From NCBI RefSeq assembly GCF_004682055.1, contig NZ_QUZU01000045.1, positions 1-47,134 of the forward strand: 47,134 nt of DNA, given 5' to 3'. Position numbers and translations under genes: made by a program. This DNA is from Pseudomonas kairouanensis. GTDB lineage: Bacteria; Pseudomonadota; Gammaproteobacteria; Pseudomonadales; Pseudomonadaceae. The first letter of the stretch is position 1; every line of letters begins with the position of its first letter. The notes under the pieces are model-generated. The model made no database searches. It was not told the origin of the DNA and was given only the letters and a program-made list of their open reading frames with translations. This document shows positions 1-8,237 of this stretch, piece by piece.

Positions 1-28
1 AAAAAAAAGCCCCGCCGGAGCGGGGCTT
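1..28 (-). terminator. Intrinsic terminator of the paaFGHIJK operon
   Basis: On the minus strand a GC-rich hairpin (7-bp stem GCCCCGC/GCGGGGC, 4-nt loop, extended by two A-T pairs) is followed directly by a run of eight T. It starts about 12 nt after the paaK stop codon. This is a textbook Rho-independent terminator and closes the operon at the window edge. Confidence 0.9.
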
Positions 29-40
29 AAAGTGCAGCAG

Positions 41-1366
41 TCATGCTTTGGGACGGTTGTCGATCACATGGCAGGCCTTGCCTTCGGAGCGCTTGATCGA
101 GTGCATTGGCTGCAACACGATACGGGTGCTGATGCCGATATAGGTCTTGATGTGCCGGCTCAGCTCGCCCGCGATTGCCTTTTGCTGTTCGTCGCCCAGG
201 TGTTGATGTTCGGCCTTGAGTTCCACATGCACGTCAACGCTGTCCAGGTTGCCATTGCGATACAGATGGATCTCGTAGCACTCGCACAGCTGTTTGACTT
301 TGAGCACCTGCTCCTCGACCTGGGTGGGGAACACGTTGACCCCACGGATGATCAACATGTCGTCGCTGCGCCCAGTGATCTTGTCGATGCGCCGCATGGG
401 CCTGGCGGTGCCGGGCAGCAGGCGCGTCAGGTCGCGGGTGCGATAGCGGATCATCGGCAGCGCTTCTTTGCTCAGGGAGGTGAACACCAACTCGCCCATC
501 TGCCCGTCCGGCAACACCTCACCGGTGACCGGGTCGATGATTTCGGGGTAGAAGTGGTCCTCCCAGATGGTCGGGCCGTCCTTGGTTTCGGCGCATTCCA
601 TGGCCACGCCCGGGCCCATGATTTCCGACAGGCCGTAGATGTCCAGGGCGGTGATGCCCAGGCGGTGTTCGATGGCACTGCGCAGCTCGCCCGTCCACGG
701 TTCGGCGCCGAAGATGCCCAGGCGCAACGCGAGCTTGTGCGGGTCGAGGCCCTGGCGCTCGATCTCATCGGCGATGTTGAGCATGTACGACGGCGTGACC
801 ATGATGATGTCCGGCTGGAAATCCTTGATCAGTTGCACCTGTTTCTCGGTCTGCCCGCCGGACATCGGGATCACCGTGCAGCCCAGGCGTTCGGCGCCAT
901 AGTGGGCACCGAGGCCGCCGGTGAACAGGCCGTAGCCATAGGAGATATGCACCTTGTCGCCACGCCGCCCACCCGCTGCGCGGATCGAACGGGCGACCAC
1001 GTTGGCCCAGGTGTCGATGTCGTTCTGGGTGTAGCCGACCACGGTGGGTTTGCCGGTGGTGCCACTGGATGCGTGCAGGCGCACCACGTCGTGCATGGGC
1101 ACGGCGAACATGCCGTAGGGGTAGTTGTCGCGCAGGTCGGACTTGGTGGTGAACGGAAACTTCGCCAGGTCTTCCAGGCAGGTGATGTCACGCGGGTGCA
1201 CGCCCAGCGCATCGAAGCGCTGACGGTACAGCGGCACATTGTTGTAGGCGAGGTTGAGGCTCCAGCGCAGGCGGTCCAGTTGGTGCTGGCGCAGCTCGTC
1301 GATGCTGGCGGTTTCCAGCGGGTCCAGCACAGGTTCAAGCACGGTTTGGGCAATTGGCATGTTCAT
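41..1366 (-). CDS. paaK: Phenylacetate-CoA ligase PaaK
   Basis: A 441-residue AMP-forming ligase that activates phenylacetate to phenylacetyl-CoA, the committed cytosolic step of the aerobic hybrid phenylacetate pathway. The P-loop motif SSGTTGKPTVVGY lies near residue 100. The C-terminal domain has GRSDDMLIIRGVNVFPTQVE, typical of PaaK, and the length is normal for the family. It is the last gene of the minus-strand paaFGHIJK run, 105 nt after paaJ, and is followed immediately by a strong terminator. The start MNMPIAQ was chosen because it gives the usual PaaK N-terminus. Expression is probably PaaX-repressed through the common promoter region upstream of paaF; this is inferred from family knowledge. 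Confidence 0.97.
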   Translation of the reverse strand: MNMPIAQTVLEPVLDPLETASIDELRQHQLDRLRWSLNLAYNNVPLYRQRFDALGVHPRDITCLEDLAKFPFTTKSDLRDNYPYGMFAVPMHDVVRLHASSGTTGKPTVVGYTQNDIDTWANVVARSIRAAGGRRGDKVHISYGYGLFTGGLGAHYGAERLGCTVIPMSGGQTEKQVQLIKDFQPDIIMVTPSYMLNIADEIERQGLDPHKLALRLGIFGAEPWTGELRSAIEHRLGITALDIYGLSEIMGPGVAMECAETKDGPTIWEDHFYPEIIDPVTGEVLPDGQMGELVFTSLSKEALPMIRYRTRDLTRLLPGTARPMRRIDKITGRSDDMLIIRGVNVFPTQVEEQVLKVKQLCECYEIHLYRNGNLDSVDVHVELKAEHQHLGDEQQKAIAGELSRHIKTYIGISTRIVLQPMHSIKRSEGKACHVIDNRPKA

Positions 1367-1471
1367 GACTTCACTCGAATTATTTTTGTGTTCCAGCCCG
1401 GTTGCACCAGGGCTTTGAGTGCATGCCCCAAGGATACCGTTCGGCTCCCTGGGAATTGGGATTATTTGGTC

Positions 1472-2677
1472 CTATAGACGCTCGATGACCACCGCGATGC
1501 CTTGGCCGACGCCGATGCACATGGTGCACAGGGCGTAGCGGCCCTGGCGTTCCTCCAGTTCGTGCAGGGCGGTGGTCACCAGGCGCGCGCCGCTCATGCC
1601 CAGGGGATGGCCCAGGGCGATGGCGCCGCCGTTGGGGTTGACCCGTGGGTCGTTGTCGCCCAGCCCGAGTTCACGCAGCACCGCCAGGCCTTGGGCGGCG
1701 AAGGCTTCGTTGAGCTCGATCACGTCCATGTCCGCCAGGCTCAGGTTGGCCAGCTCCAGCACTTTGTGGGTCGCCGGTACGGGGCCGATCCCCATGATGC
1801 GCGGCTCCACGCCGGCGGTGGCCATGGCGACCACCCGGCCACGTGCCTTCAGGCCGTAGCGTTTGGCGGTTTCGGCGTTGGCCAGCAACAGTGCGCAGGC
1901 ACCGTCGTTGACCCCGGACGCATTGCCGGCGGTGATGCTGCCGCCTTCGCGAAAGGGCGTGCCGAGTTTCTGCAATTGCTCAAGGGTGGTGTCGCCGCGT
2001 GGGTGCTCGTCATGCTCCACCACCTTGGCCGGGCCTTTGCGCTGAGGGATCTGTACTGCGACGATTTCCTTGGCCAGGCGCCCGCTGGCCTGGGCTGCGC
2101 CAGCCCGTTGCTGGCTGCGCAGGGCAAACGCGTCCTGGTCGGCGCGGGAGATATTGAACTGCGCGGCGACGTTCTCGGCGGTCTCCGGCATGGAGTCGAT
2201 GCCGTAGGCCGTTTTCATCAGCGGATTGACGAAACGCCAGCCGATGGTGGTGTCGTACAGCTCGGCCTGGCGCGCAAACGCCTGCTCGGCCTTGCCCATT
2301 ACCAGCGGCGCGCGGGACATGGATTCCACGCCGCCCACCAGCATCAAGCCGGCTTCACCACAGCGAATGGCGCGGGCGGCGCTGCCGATGGCGTCCAGCC
2401 CGGAGCCGCACAGACGATTGAGGGTGGTGCCTGGCACGCTCACCGGCAACCCGGCCAGCAGCGCCGACATGCGCGCCACGTTGCGGTTGTCTTCACCGGC
2501 CTGGTTGGCGCAGCCGTAGATCACGTCGTCTACCGTGTTCCAGTCGACTTGCGGGTGACGGCGCAGCAGCTCGCGCAGCGGCACTGCACCGAGGTCGTCG
2601 GCGCGTACGCTGCTCAAGGCTCCGGCGTAGCGGCCAATCGGGGTGCGCACCGCGTCGATGATCAGGGCGTCATTCAT
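1472..2677 (-). CDS. paaJ: 3-oxoadipyl-CoA/3-oxo-5,6-dehydrosuberyl-CoA thiolase
   Basis: A 401-residue thiolase of the PaaJ/PcaF type. It cleaves 3-oxoadipyl-CoA to succinyl-CoA and acetyl-CoA at the end of phenylacetate degradation. The acylating Cys is C90 (NRLCGSGLDAIG), the catalytic His is H357 (GGAIALGHPLG) and the second Cys is C387 (CTMCIGVGQG). The start MNDALIIDAVRTPIG at 2677 matches the family; a longer in-frame reading would run into paaI. The first 8 bases overlap the end of paaI, which indicates translational coupling. The name pcaF is also used for this enzyme when it serves the protocatechuate route; the neighbourhood makes paaJ the better name. Confidence 0.95.
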   Translation of the reverse strand: MNDALIIDAVRTPIGRYAGALSSVRADDLGAVPLRELLRRHPQVDWNTVDDVIYGCANQAGEDNRNVARMSALLAGLPVSVPGTTLNRLCGSGLDAIGSAARAIRCGEAGLMLVGGVESMSRAPLVMGKAEQAFARQAELYDTTIGWRFVNPLMKTAYGIDSMPETAENVAAQFNISRADQDAFALRSQQRAGAAQASGRLAKEIVAVQIPQRKGPAKVVEHDEHPRGDTTLEQLQKLGTPFREGGSITAGNASGVNDGACALLLANAETAKRYGLKARGRVVAMATAGVEPRIMGIGPVPATHKVLELANLSLADMDVIELNEAFAAQGLAVLRELGLGDNDPRVNPNGGAIALGHPLGMSGARLVTTALHELEERQGRYALCTMCIGVGQGIAVVIERL

Positions 2678-3119
2678 TCGGGGTCTCCTGCGCCAGCACC
2701 GGGCCGCGCACTTTGTAGGATTTGCCATGGAACAGGGCGATCAACTCGCCCCGTTGGTTTTCGATACGCACGTCGTAGTTGCCGGTGCGGCCGGAACGGC
2801 TTTGCTCGATGCAGTCGGCATTTAGGGTGTCACCCAGGCGGGCCGGGGCGATGTAGTCGATGCTGCAGCCCATGGCCACCGTGGCCTCGTTGTAACTGTT
2901 GCAGGCCAGCGCGAAGGCCGAGTCGGCCAGGGCAAACAGGTAGCCGCCATGGCAGGTGCCGTGGCCCTGGAGCATGTCGGCGCGCACGTTCATGCCCACG
3001 CGGGCGGTGCCTGGCGCGGCCGAGAGCAGGCGCATGCCCATGCCTTGGCTGGCGCTGTCGCGTTCGAACAGGGCTTGGGCGCAGGCACTGGCCAGGCGGT
3101 TGGCGTCGTGGTTAGTCAT
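2670..3119 (-). CDS. paaI: Hydroxyphenylacetyl-CoA thioesterase PaaI
   Basis: A 149-residue hotdog-fold thioesterase. PaaI releases CoA from ring-hydroxylated phenylacetyl-CoA dead-end products, protecting the CoA pool. The active-site segment HGGYLFALADSAFALACNS includes the conserved Asp, and the start MTNHDANRL gives the normal family length. A longer in-frame ORF reading upstream runs inside paaH and is not used. The gene overlaps paaH at its start (8 nt) and paaJ at its end (8 nt), so paaH-paaI-paaJ appear tightly coupled. Confidence 0.95.
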   Translation of the reverse strand: MTNHDANRLASACAQALFERDSASQGMGMRLLSAAPGTARVGMNVRADMLQGHGTCHGGYLFALADSAFALACNSYNEATVAMGCSIDYIAPARLGDTLNADCIEQSRSGRTGNYDVRIENQRGELIALFHGKSYKVRGPVLAQETPNE

Positions 3120-4629
3120 GCAAACTTCTCCCTTGCGCCACGCGGCGGCGCAACAGCAGCGACGGCCGGTAGCGTTCTTCGCCATAGCTGGCGTGCAGGT
3201 GTTCCAGCACGCGCAGTACATGGGCAGGTCCAATGGCATCGGCCCAGGCCAGCGGGCCTTGGGGGTAATTGACCCCGGCCCGCATGGCCAGGTCGATATC
3301 GGCGGCCGAGGCCACGCCTTGCAGTTGGGCGTCGGCGGCTTCGTTGGCAAGCATCGCCACGGTGCGCAGTACGGCCAGTGCCGGGCTGTCGCTGAGCAGG
3401 CTGACGCGCAGCCCGGCTTGTTGCAGCAGGGCCACACCGTCTTCAAAGGCGCCAGGGTCGATGCCTGCCGCGCAGCTGATGGCGATGCGGCTCGCGGTGC
3501 CGTAGTCGAAAGCCAGGTCCAGCAGGATCAGGTTGCGCAGGCCATCTTCCTGGGCGCGCTGGCAGGCCATGCGCCCGTCGCTCAGGGCCAGCACCGCATC
3601 GCCCACCCGCAGCAGGCCGTGGCCGTCGCGGTGAGTGACGTCGATGGTGTGTTCGCGCAAGCGTGGGATCAATGCGTTGGCGATACCCAAGTCACCCTCG
3701 ACCACGCAGGTGGTGACGGCTCGCTGGCTGAGTGTGGTTTTCGCCGTTGGCCGCTCGGCGCCGTCTGCATAGCTGTAGAAGCCCTGGCCGCTCTTGCGCC
3801 CCAGGCGCCCGGCGTCTACCAGGTCTTTTTGGATCAGCGAGGGCTGGAAGCGGTTGTCGCCGTAGTAGGCGTTGAACACCGAGCACGTCACCGCATAATT
3901 AACGTCGTGGCCGATCAAGTCGGTCAGCTCGAAGGCGCCCATGGCAAAGCCACCGGCGTCGCGCATCAGTGCGTCCAGGGTCGAGCAGTCGGCTACGTTT
4001 TCCTGCAACAGGCGCAGGCTTTCGGCGTAGAACGGGCGGGCCACGCGGTTGACAATAAAGCCCGGTGTCGAGCGGGTGTGCACCGGCTTCTTGCCCCAGG
4101 CCTTGGCGGTGGCATACAGGCAGTCAGCCAGGGCCGGGTCACTGGCCAGGCCGGAGACGATTTCCACCAACGCCATTACCGGCGCCGGGTTGAAGAAGTG
4201 CAGGCCCAGCAGACGCTGCGGGCGCTCCAGTTGGGCGGCGATGCTGGTGATCGACAACGACGAGGTGTTGCTGGCCAGGATGCACTGCTCGCCGCAAATG
4301 CCTTCCAGTTGGCGCAAGAGGGCGCGCTTGACCTCCAGGTTCTCGACAATGGCCTCAATGACCAGTGCGCAATCGGCCAGGGCGTCGATGGACTCCACCG
4401 CCTGCAAGCGGGCGAGGGTGGCCGTGCGGGCGTCGGCCGAAAGCTTGCCTTTTTCCACGCGCTTGCCCAACTGCCGGTCGATCCCGTCGATGGCCTGGGC
4501 GGCGGCGCCAGGGCGGTTGTCCAGCAGCAGCACGAGGTGGCCGGCCTGGGCCGCAACCTGGGCGATACCGGCGCCCATGGCCCCGGCGCCAATCACGGCA
4601 ATACGTGCAGTGGTGTTCAGTGCGGTCAT
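3112..4629 (-). CDS. paaH: 3-hydroxyadipyl-CoA dehydrogenase PaaH
   Basis: A 505-residue NAD-dependent 3-hydroxyacyl-CoA dehydrogenase that oxidises 3-hydroxyadipyl-CoA to 3-oxoadipyl-CoA. The Rossmann motif IAVIGAGAMGAGIAQ is at residues about 10-24. The catalytic segment LLGLHFFNPAPVMALVEIV holds the conserved His. Two C-terminal 3HCDH domains follow, as in PaaH (called PaaC in older Pseudomonas nomenclature). It lies 3 nt downstream of paaG and overlaps paaI by 8 nt. Confidence 0.96.
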   Translation of the reverse strand: MTALNTTARIAVIGAGAMGAGIAQVAAQAGHLVLLLDNRPGAAAQAIDGIDRQLGKRVEKGKLSADARTATLARLQAVESIDALADCALVIEAIVENLEVKRALLRQLEGICGEQCILASNTSSLSITSIAAQLERPQRLLGLHFFNPAPVMALVEIVSGLASDPALADCLYATAKAWGKKPVHTRSTPGFIVNRVARPFYAESLRLLQENVADCSTLDALMRDAGGFAMGAFELTDLIGHDVNYAVTCSVFNAYYGDNRFQPSLIQKDLVDAGRLGRKSGQGFYSYADGAERPTAKTTLSQRAVTTCVVEGDLGIANALIPRLREHTIDVTHRDGHGLLRVGDAVLALSDGRMACQRAQEDGLRNLILLDLAFDYGTASRIAISCAAGIDPGAFEDGVALLQQAGLRVSLLSDSPALAVLRTVAMLANEAADAQLQGVASAADIDLAMRAGVNYPQGPLAWADAIGPAHVLRVLEHLHASYGEERYRPSLLLRRRVAQGRSLHD

Positions 4630-4632
4630 GGC

Positions 4633-5424
4633 TCAGCGCCCCTTGAAGCTTGGCGTGCGTTTTTCCATGAAGGCGCTGACGCCCTCACGGTAGTCCTCGC
4701 TGCGCCCGGCCAGGCGTTGCAGGTCTTTTTCCAGTTCCAGCTGGTCGTCAAAGGTGTTGCTTAGGCTGGCGTTGAGGCTGCGCTTGATCAGCGCCAGGCC
4801 GTAGGTCGGCTGGGTGGCCAGGTGGCGGGCCAGGGTCAGCGCCTCGTTGCGTAACTCGGCGTCGTCTACGCAGCGGTAGATCAGGCCCCATTGCTCGGCC
4901 TGCTCGGCGCTCAAGCGGTTGCCCAGCAGCGCCAGCGCCTTGGCCCGGGCCATGCCTACCAGGCGCGGCAAGGTCCAGGTGCCGCCAGAGTCGGGGATCA
5001 GGCCGATCTTGCAGAACGCTTGGATAAAACTGGCCGAACGCGCTGCCAGCACCAGGTCGCAGGCCAGCGGGATATTCGCACCAGCCCCGGCGGCCACGCC
5101 ATTCACTGCGCAAATCACCGGCATCGGCAGGTCACGCAATTGGCGGATCAGCGGGTTGTAGAACTTCTCGATGGACTCGCCCAGGTCCGGCGCGCTGCTG
5201 CCCGGTGCGACGTTGCGGTCGCTGAGGTCTTGCCCGGCGCAGAAGCCACGCCCTTCACCCGTCAGCAGCAATACGCGCACATCCGGGTTCTGGCGCACTT
5301 GCTTGAGGGCTTCTTTGACCTCGCCGTGCATTTGCGTGTTGAAGCTGTTGAGTTGCTCGGGCCGGTTGAGGCTGAGCAGCGCGACGCCGGCGTCGATGGA
5401 AAACAGGATGTGTTCGAAGGTCAT
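4633..5424 (-). CDS. paaG: 2-(1,2-epoxy-1,2-dihydrophenyl)acetyl-CoA isomerase PaaG
   Basis: A 263-residue crotonase-fold isomerase that converts ring-1,2-epoxyphenylacetyl-CoA to oxepin-CoA and also shifts the double bond in the later dehydroadipyl-CoA intermediate. The oxyanion-hole segments are GEGRGFCAGQDL (about residues 57-68) and AVNGVAAGAGANIPL. The single acidic catalytic residue is D145 in GLIPDSGGTWTLP, the PaaG pattern rather than the two-Glu hydratase pattern. MTFEHILF at 5424 is the family start; a longer reading runs into paaF. It is 28 nt downstream of paaF. Confidence 0.95.
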   Translation of the reverse strand: MTFEHILFSIDAGVALLSLNRPEQLNSFNTQMHGEVKEALKQVRQNPDVRVLLLTGEGRGFCAGQDLSDRNVAPGSSAPDLGESIEKFYNPLIRQLRDLPMPVICAVNGVAAGAGANIPLACDLVLAARSASFIQAFCKIGLIPDSGGTWTLPRLVGMARAKALALLGNRLSAEQAEQWGLIYRCVDDAELRNEALTLARHLATQPTYGLALIKRSLNASLSNTFDDQLELEKDLQRLAGRSEDYREGVSAFMEKRTPSFKGR

Positions 5425-5452
5425 GGTCAGGGGGCTCTCTGGGAATGCTGGG

Positions 5453-6226
5453 TTACTGGCCGGTAAAGGTCGGTGTGCGTTTTTCCTGGAAGGCGCGGAT
5501 GCCTTCGTCGCGGTCACGGGTGCCGGCCAGCACGGTGAAAGCGTGGCGTTCAAAGCGCAGGCCGCTGGCCAGGTCGGTGTCCATCGCCTTGAGCAGGGCT
5601 TCCTTGGCCAGGCGCACGGCCAACGGCGCTTTGCCGGCAATATTGCGGGCGATGTGCAGGGCGCGTTCCACGGTGAATTCGGGTTGGGTCACTTCGCTGA
5701 CCAGGCCGGCGCGCTGGGCGTGGCGGGCGCCGATGGGCTCGCCGGTGAGCACCATCTGCATGGCCATGGACTTGCCCACTGCCCGCAGAAGGCGTTGGGT
5801 GCCACCGGCGCCGGGCATGATGCCCAAGTTGATTTCCGGCTGGCCGAAGCGAGCGTCTTCGCCGGCAATGATGATGTCGGCATGCATCGCCAGTTCGCAG
5901 CCGCCACCGAGGGCGAAACCGTTGACCGCTGCGATCAGCGGTTTGTTGAAGTGGGTGATGGCCTGCCAGGCGGCTTGGCGTGGGTCATTGAGAATGCCCA
6001 CCAGGTTGCGCTCGGCCATTTCGTTGATGTCGGCGCCAGCGGCAAAGGCTTTGCGGCTGCCGGTGAGCACCACGGCGCGGGTGCCGTCGTCCGCTTGGGC
6101 ATCAGCCAGCTCGGCGGCCAATTCGCTCAACAGTTGGGTATTGAGGGCATTCAGCGCTTGGGGGCGCTGCAGGGTAATCAGGCGCACGCCCGGTGCAAAG
6201 AACTCGACGGCTAGGGTCTGAGGCAT
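5453..6226 (-). CDS. paaF: 2,3-dehydroadipyl-CoA hydratase PaaF
   Basis: A 257-residue enoyl-CoA hydratase that hydrates 2,3-dehydroadipyl-CoA. Both catalytic glutamates of true hydratases are present: E111 (GGGCELAMHADI) and E131 (FGQPEINLGIMPGAGGTQR). The start MPQTLAVEFFAPG at 6226 was chosen over an upstream in-frame ATG eight codons earlier because it matches the family N-terminus. It is the first gene of the minus-strand operon; the 329-bp gap to the divergent paaY carries the candidate PaaX boxes. Confidence 0.95.
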   Translation of the reverse strand: MPQTLAVEFFAPGVRLITLQRPQALNALNTQLLSELAAELADAQADDGTRAVVLTGSRKAFAAGADINEMAERNLVGILNDPRQAAWQAITHFNKPLIAAVNGFALGGGCELAMHADIIIAGEDARFGQPEINLGIMPGAGGTQRLLRAVGKSMAMQMVLTGEPIGARHAQRAGLVSEVTQPEFTVERALHIARNIAGKAPLAVRLAKEALLKAMDTDLASGLRFERHAFTVLAGTRDRDEGIRAFQEKRTPTFTGQ

Positions 6227-6316
6227 GGCGGATGCCCTCGGTGCACGCACGGCTTGGGTGCCGGCTCATTATTGGATCGGCCGCAGGTGGCCGGTTTTGC
6301 CAGAGTATAGCTTTAA

Positions 6317-6532
6317 TGCGATACACAAAATCAAGTGTGAAATTGAATTAACGTGTCCTATTGTGGATTTGTTATTTTCAATGTTCCCGCGTTTTCGGTC
6401 TTTATATCCCTATTTGATTGAGATTATTGGCGTTTTAGAGGCCTGCTCGGCCGGCGCTTAAAAGTGATACGGTTTTTTGTGCTTTGTGTGAGATAAGTGA
6501 TGTGATACAAAATAAGTCTGCATGCGTATCGC
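6317..6532. promoter_or_regulatory. Four GATAC boxes, candidate PaaX operators, in the paaF/paaY divergent promoter region
   Basis: This 329-bp intergenic region is AT-richer than its surroundings. It contains four copies of a GYGATAC-type box: TGCGATACACAAAAT at 6317-6331, AGTGATACGGTTTTT at 6463-6477, TGTGATACAAAATAA at 6501-6515 and, on the other strand, GCGATACGC at 6524-6532. The first lies on the paaF side, about 90 bp from its start; the other three lie on the paaY side. They resemble the TGTGATTCG core recalled for E. coli PaaX sites. The assignment to PaaX is inferred from family knowledge and position. Confidence 0.6.
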
Positions 6533-6555
6533 TTTGCGCTTTCAAGGAATTTTCT

Positions 6556-7152
6556 ATGACGTGCTACAGCCTCAACGGCCTCACCCCGGTGGTCGACCCC
6601 ACGGCCTATGTGCATCCATCGGCCGTGCTGATTGGCGATGTGATCATTGGCCCGCATTGCTATGTCGGGCCGTTGGCCAGCCTGCGCGGCGACTTCGGCC
6701 GTATCGTGCTGGAGGAGGGCGCCAATATTCAGGACACCTGCGTAATGCACGGTTTCCCGGAGAGCGACACAGTGATCGAGCGCAATGGCCACATCGGCCA
6801 CGGCGCGGTGTTGCACGGTTGCCGCATTGGCGAGGACGCCCTGGTGGGCATGAATGCGGTGGTCATGGACGGCGCGCGCATTGGCCCGCGTTCATTTGTG
6901 TCTGCCACCGCGTTCGTCAAGGCCGGGTTCGAATGCCCCGGGCAATCCTTGGTGATGGGCACGCCGGCCAGCGTCAAGCGCAGCCTCAGCGATGAAGAAG
7001 TGAGCTGGAAACAGACCGGCACCCGCGAGTACCAGCAACTGGCCAAGCGTTGCCTGGAACAGATGCAGGAGTGCGAGCCCCTGGAAGCCGTCGAACCCCA
7101 TCGGCCACGGGGCAGCGACAGCGGCCTGCGGCCCAAGGGTGCGGCGCTGTGA
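6556..7152 (+). CDS. paaY: Phenylacetic acid pathway hexapeptide thioesterase PaaY
   Basis: A 198-residue left-handed beta-helix protein of the gamma-carbonic-anhydrase family. PaaY is a thioesterase that relieves stalled phenylacetyl-CoA intermediates. Hexapeptide repeats run from residue about 15 to 150 (IGDVIIGPHCYVG, IGEDALVGMNAVV). Metal-binding His residues lie in CVMHGF and HIGHGAVLHG. A C-terminal helical extension typical of PaaY follows. The ATG at 6556 is preceded by AAGGAA and gives the family N-terminus; the in-frame ATG 24 codons earlier would overlap the regulatory boxes. It is followed by paaX, 79 nt downstream. Confidence 0.94.
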   Translation: MTCYSLNGLTPVVDPTAYVHPSAVLIGDVIIGPHCYVGPLASLRGDFGRIVLEEGANIQDTCVMHGFPESDTVIERNGHIGHGAVLHGCRIGEDALVGMNAVVMDGARIGPRSFVSATAFVKAGFECPGQSLVMGTPASVKRSLSDEEVSWKQTGTREYQQLAKRCLEQMQECEPLEAVEPHRPRGSDSGLRPKGAAL

Positions 7153-7231
7153 ACCAACATTGCATGTGCAGGATGGTCACAAGGCCCGCTCGCCGGGTAT
7201 ATTTCAGCCTTTTTTCCTGTCCGGTACGCCC

Positions 7232-8155
7232 ATGTCGTCCCTAGCCCCGTTGAATTCCCTGATCACGCGCTTTCAAGAGCAGACGCCGATTCGCGCCAGT
7301 TCGCTGATCATCACCCTGTACGGGGATGCCATCGAACCCCATGGCGGTACCGTCTGGTTAGGTAGCCTGATCCAGTTGCTCGAACCCATTGGCATCAATG
7401 AACGGCTGATCCGCACCTCGATTTTCCGCCTGACCAAAGAAGGTTGGCTGACCGCCGAGAAAGTCGGGCGGCGCAGCTACTACAGCCTCACCGGCACCGG
7501 TCGCCGACGTTTCGACAAAGCCTTCAAGCGCGTCTACAGCTCCAGCGTGCCAGCCTGGGACGGTTCCTGGTGCCTGGTGATGCTCACACAGTTGCCCCAG
7601 GACAAGCGCAAACAGGTGCGCGAAGAGCTGGAGTGGCAAGGTTTTGGTGCAATCTCGCCCGTGCTGCTGGCTTGCCCGCGCAGCGACCGTGCTGACGTGA
7701 ACGCCACCTTGCAGGACCTGGGCGCCCTGGAAGAAACCATCGTCTTCGAAACTACCGCCCAGGATGTACTGGCCTCCAAGGCCCTGCGTTTGCAGGTGCG
7801 CGAAAGCTGGAATATCGAGGAGCTGGCCACCCACTACAGCGAGTTCATCCAACTGTTCCGCCCGCTCTGGCAAGCCCTGCGCGAGCAGGAGAGCCTGTTG
7901 CCGTCCGACTGCTTCCTGGCACGGGTTCTGCTAGTGCATGAGTACCGCAAATTACTGCTGCGCGACCCCCAGTTGCCCGACGAGCTATTGCCCGGTGATT
8001 GGGAAGGCCGCGCCGCACGACAGTTGTGCCGCAATATCTACCGTCTGATCTTCGCCAAGGCCGAAGAGTGGTTGAACAGCGCACTGGAAACCGCCGACGG
8101 GCCCTTGCCGGATGTCGGCGAGAGTTTTTACCGACGCTTTGGCGGGCTCAAATAA
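7232..8155 (+). CDS. paaX: Phenylacetate-responsive transcriptional repressor PaaX
   Basis: A 307-residue GntR-like winged-helix repressor of the PaaX family. It represses the paa genes and is released by phenylacetyl-CoA. The N-terminal winged helix includes GGTVWLGSLIQLLEPIGINE and RTSIFRLTKEGWLTAEKVGRR-like segments. The central segment WCLVMLTQLPQDKRKQVR and the C-terminal helical domain also match the family. The start MSSLAPLNSL at 7232 gives the usual length; the longer reading overlaps paaY. It is co-directional with paaY and feaR, so repressor and activator sit side by side. Confidence 0.95.
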   Translation: MSSLAPLNSLITRFQEQTPIRASSLIITLYGDAIEPHGGTVWLGSLIQLLEPIGINERLIRTSIFRLTKEGWLTAEKVGRRSYYSLTGTGRRRFDKAFKRVYSSSVPAWDGSWCLVMLTQLPQDKRKQVREELEWQGFGAISPVLLACPRSDRADVNATLQDLGALEETIVFETTAQDVLASKALRLQVRESWNIEELATHYSEFIQLFRPLWQALREQESLLPSDCFLARVLLVHEYRKLLLRDPQLPDELLPGDWEGRAARQLCRNIYRLIFAKAEEWLNSALETADGPLPDVGESFYRRFGGLK

Positions 8156-8237
8156 CCCGCCATCAATCAAGCAACATGCTGTGTGTTTTAGCGTGGATCG
8201 ACGTAGATAATAAAAATAAGCCTGCGTGAGGCCTCAC

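Noticed and set aside
32..4764. Long plus-strand frames opposite paaK, paaJ, paaI and paaH (481, 537 and 602 residues)
   Set aside because: All are antisense to clear pathway enzymes, with skewed composition and no ribosome-binding site; typical of GC-rich third-position bias.
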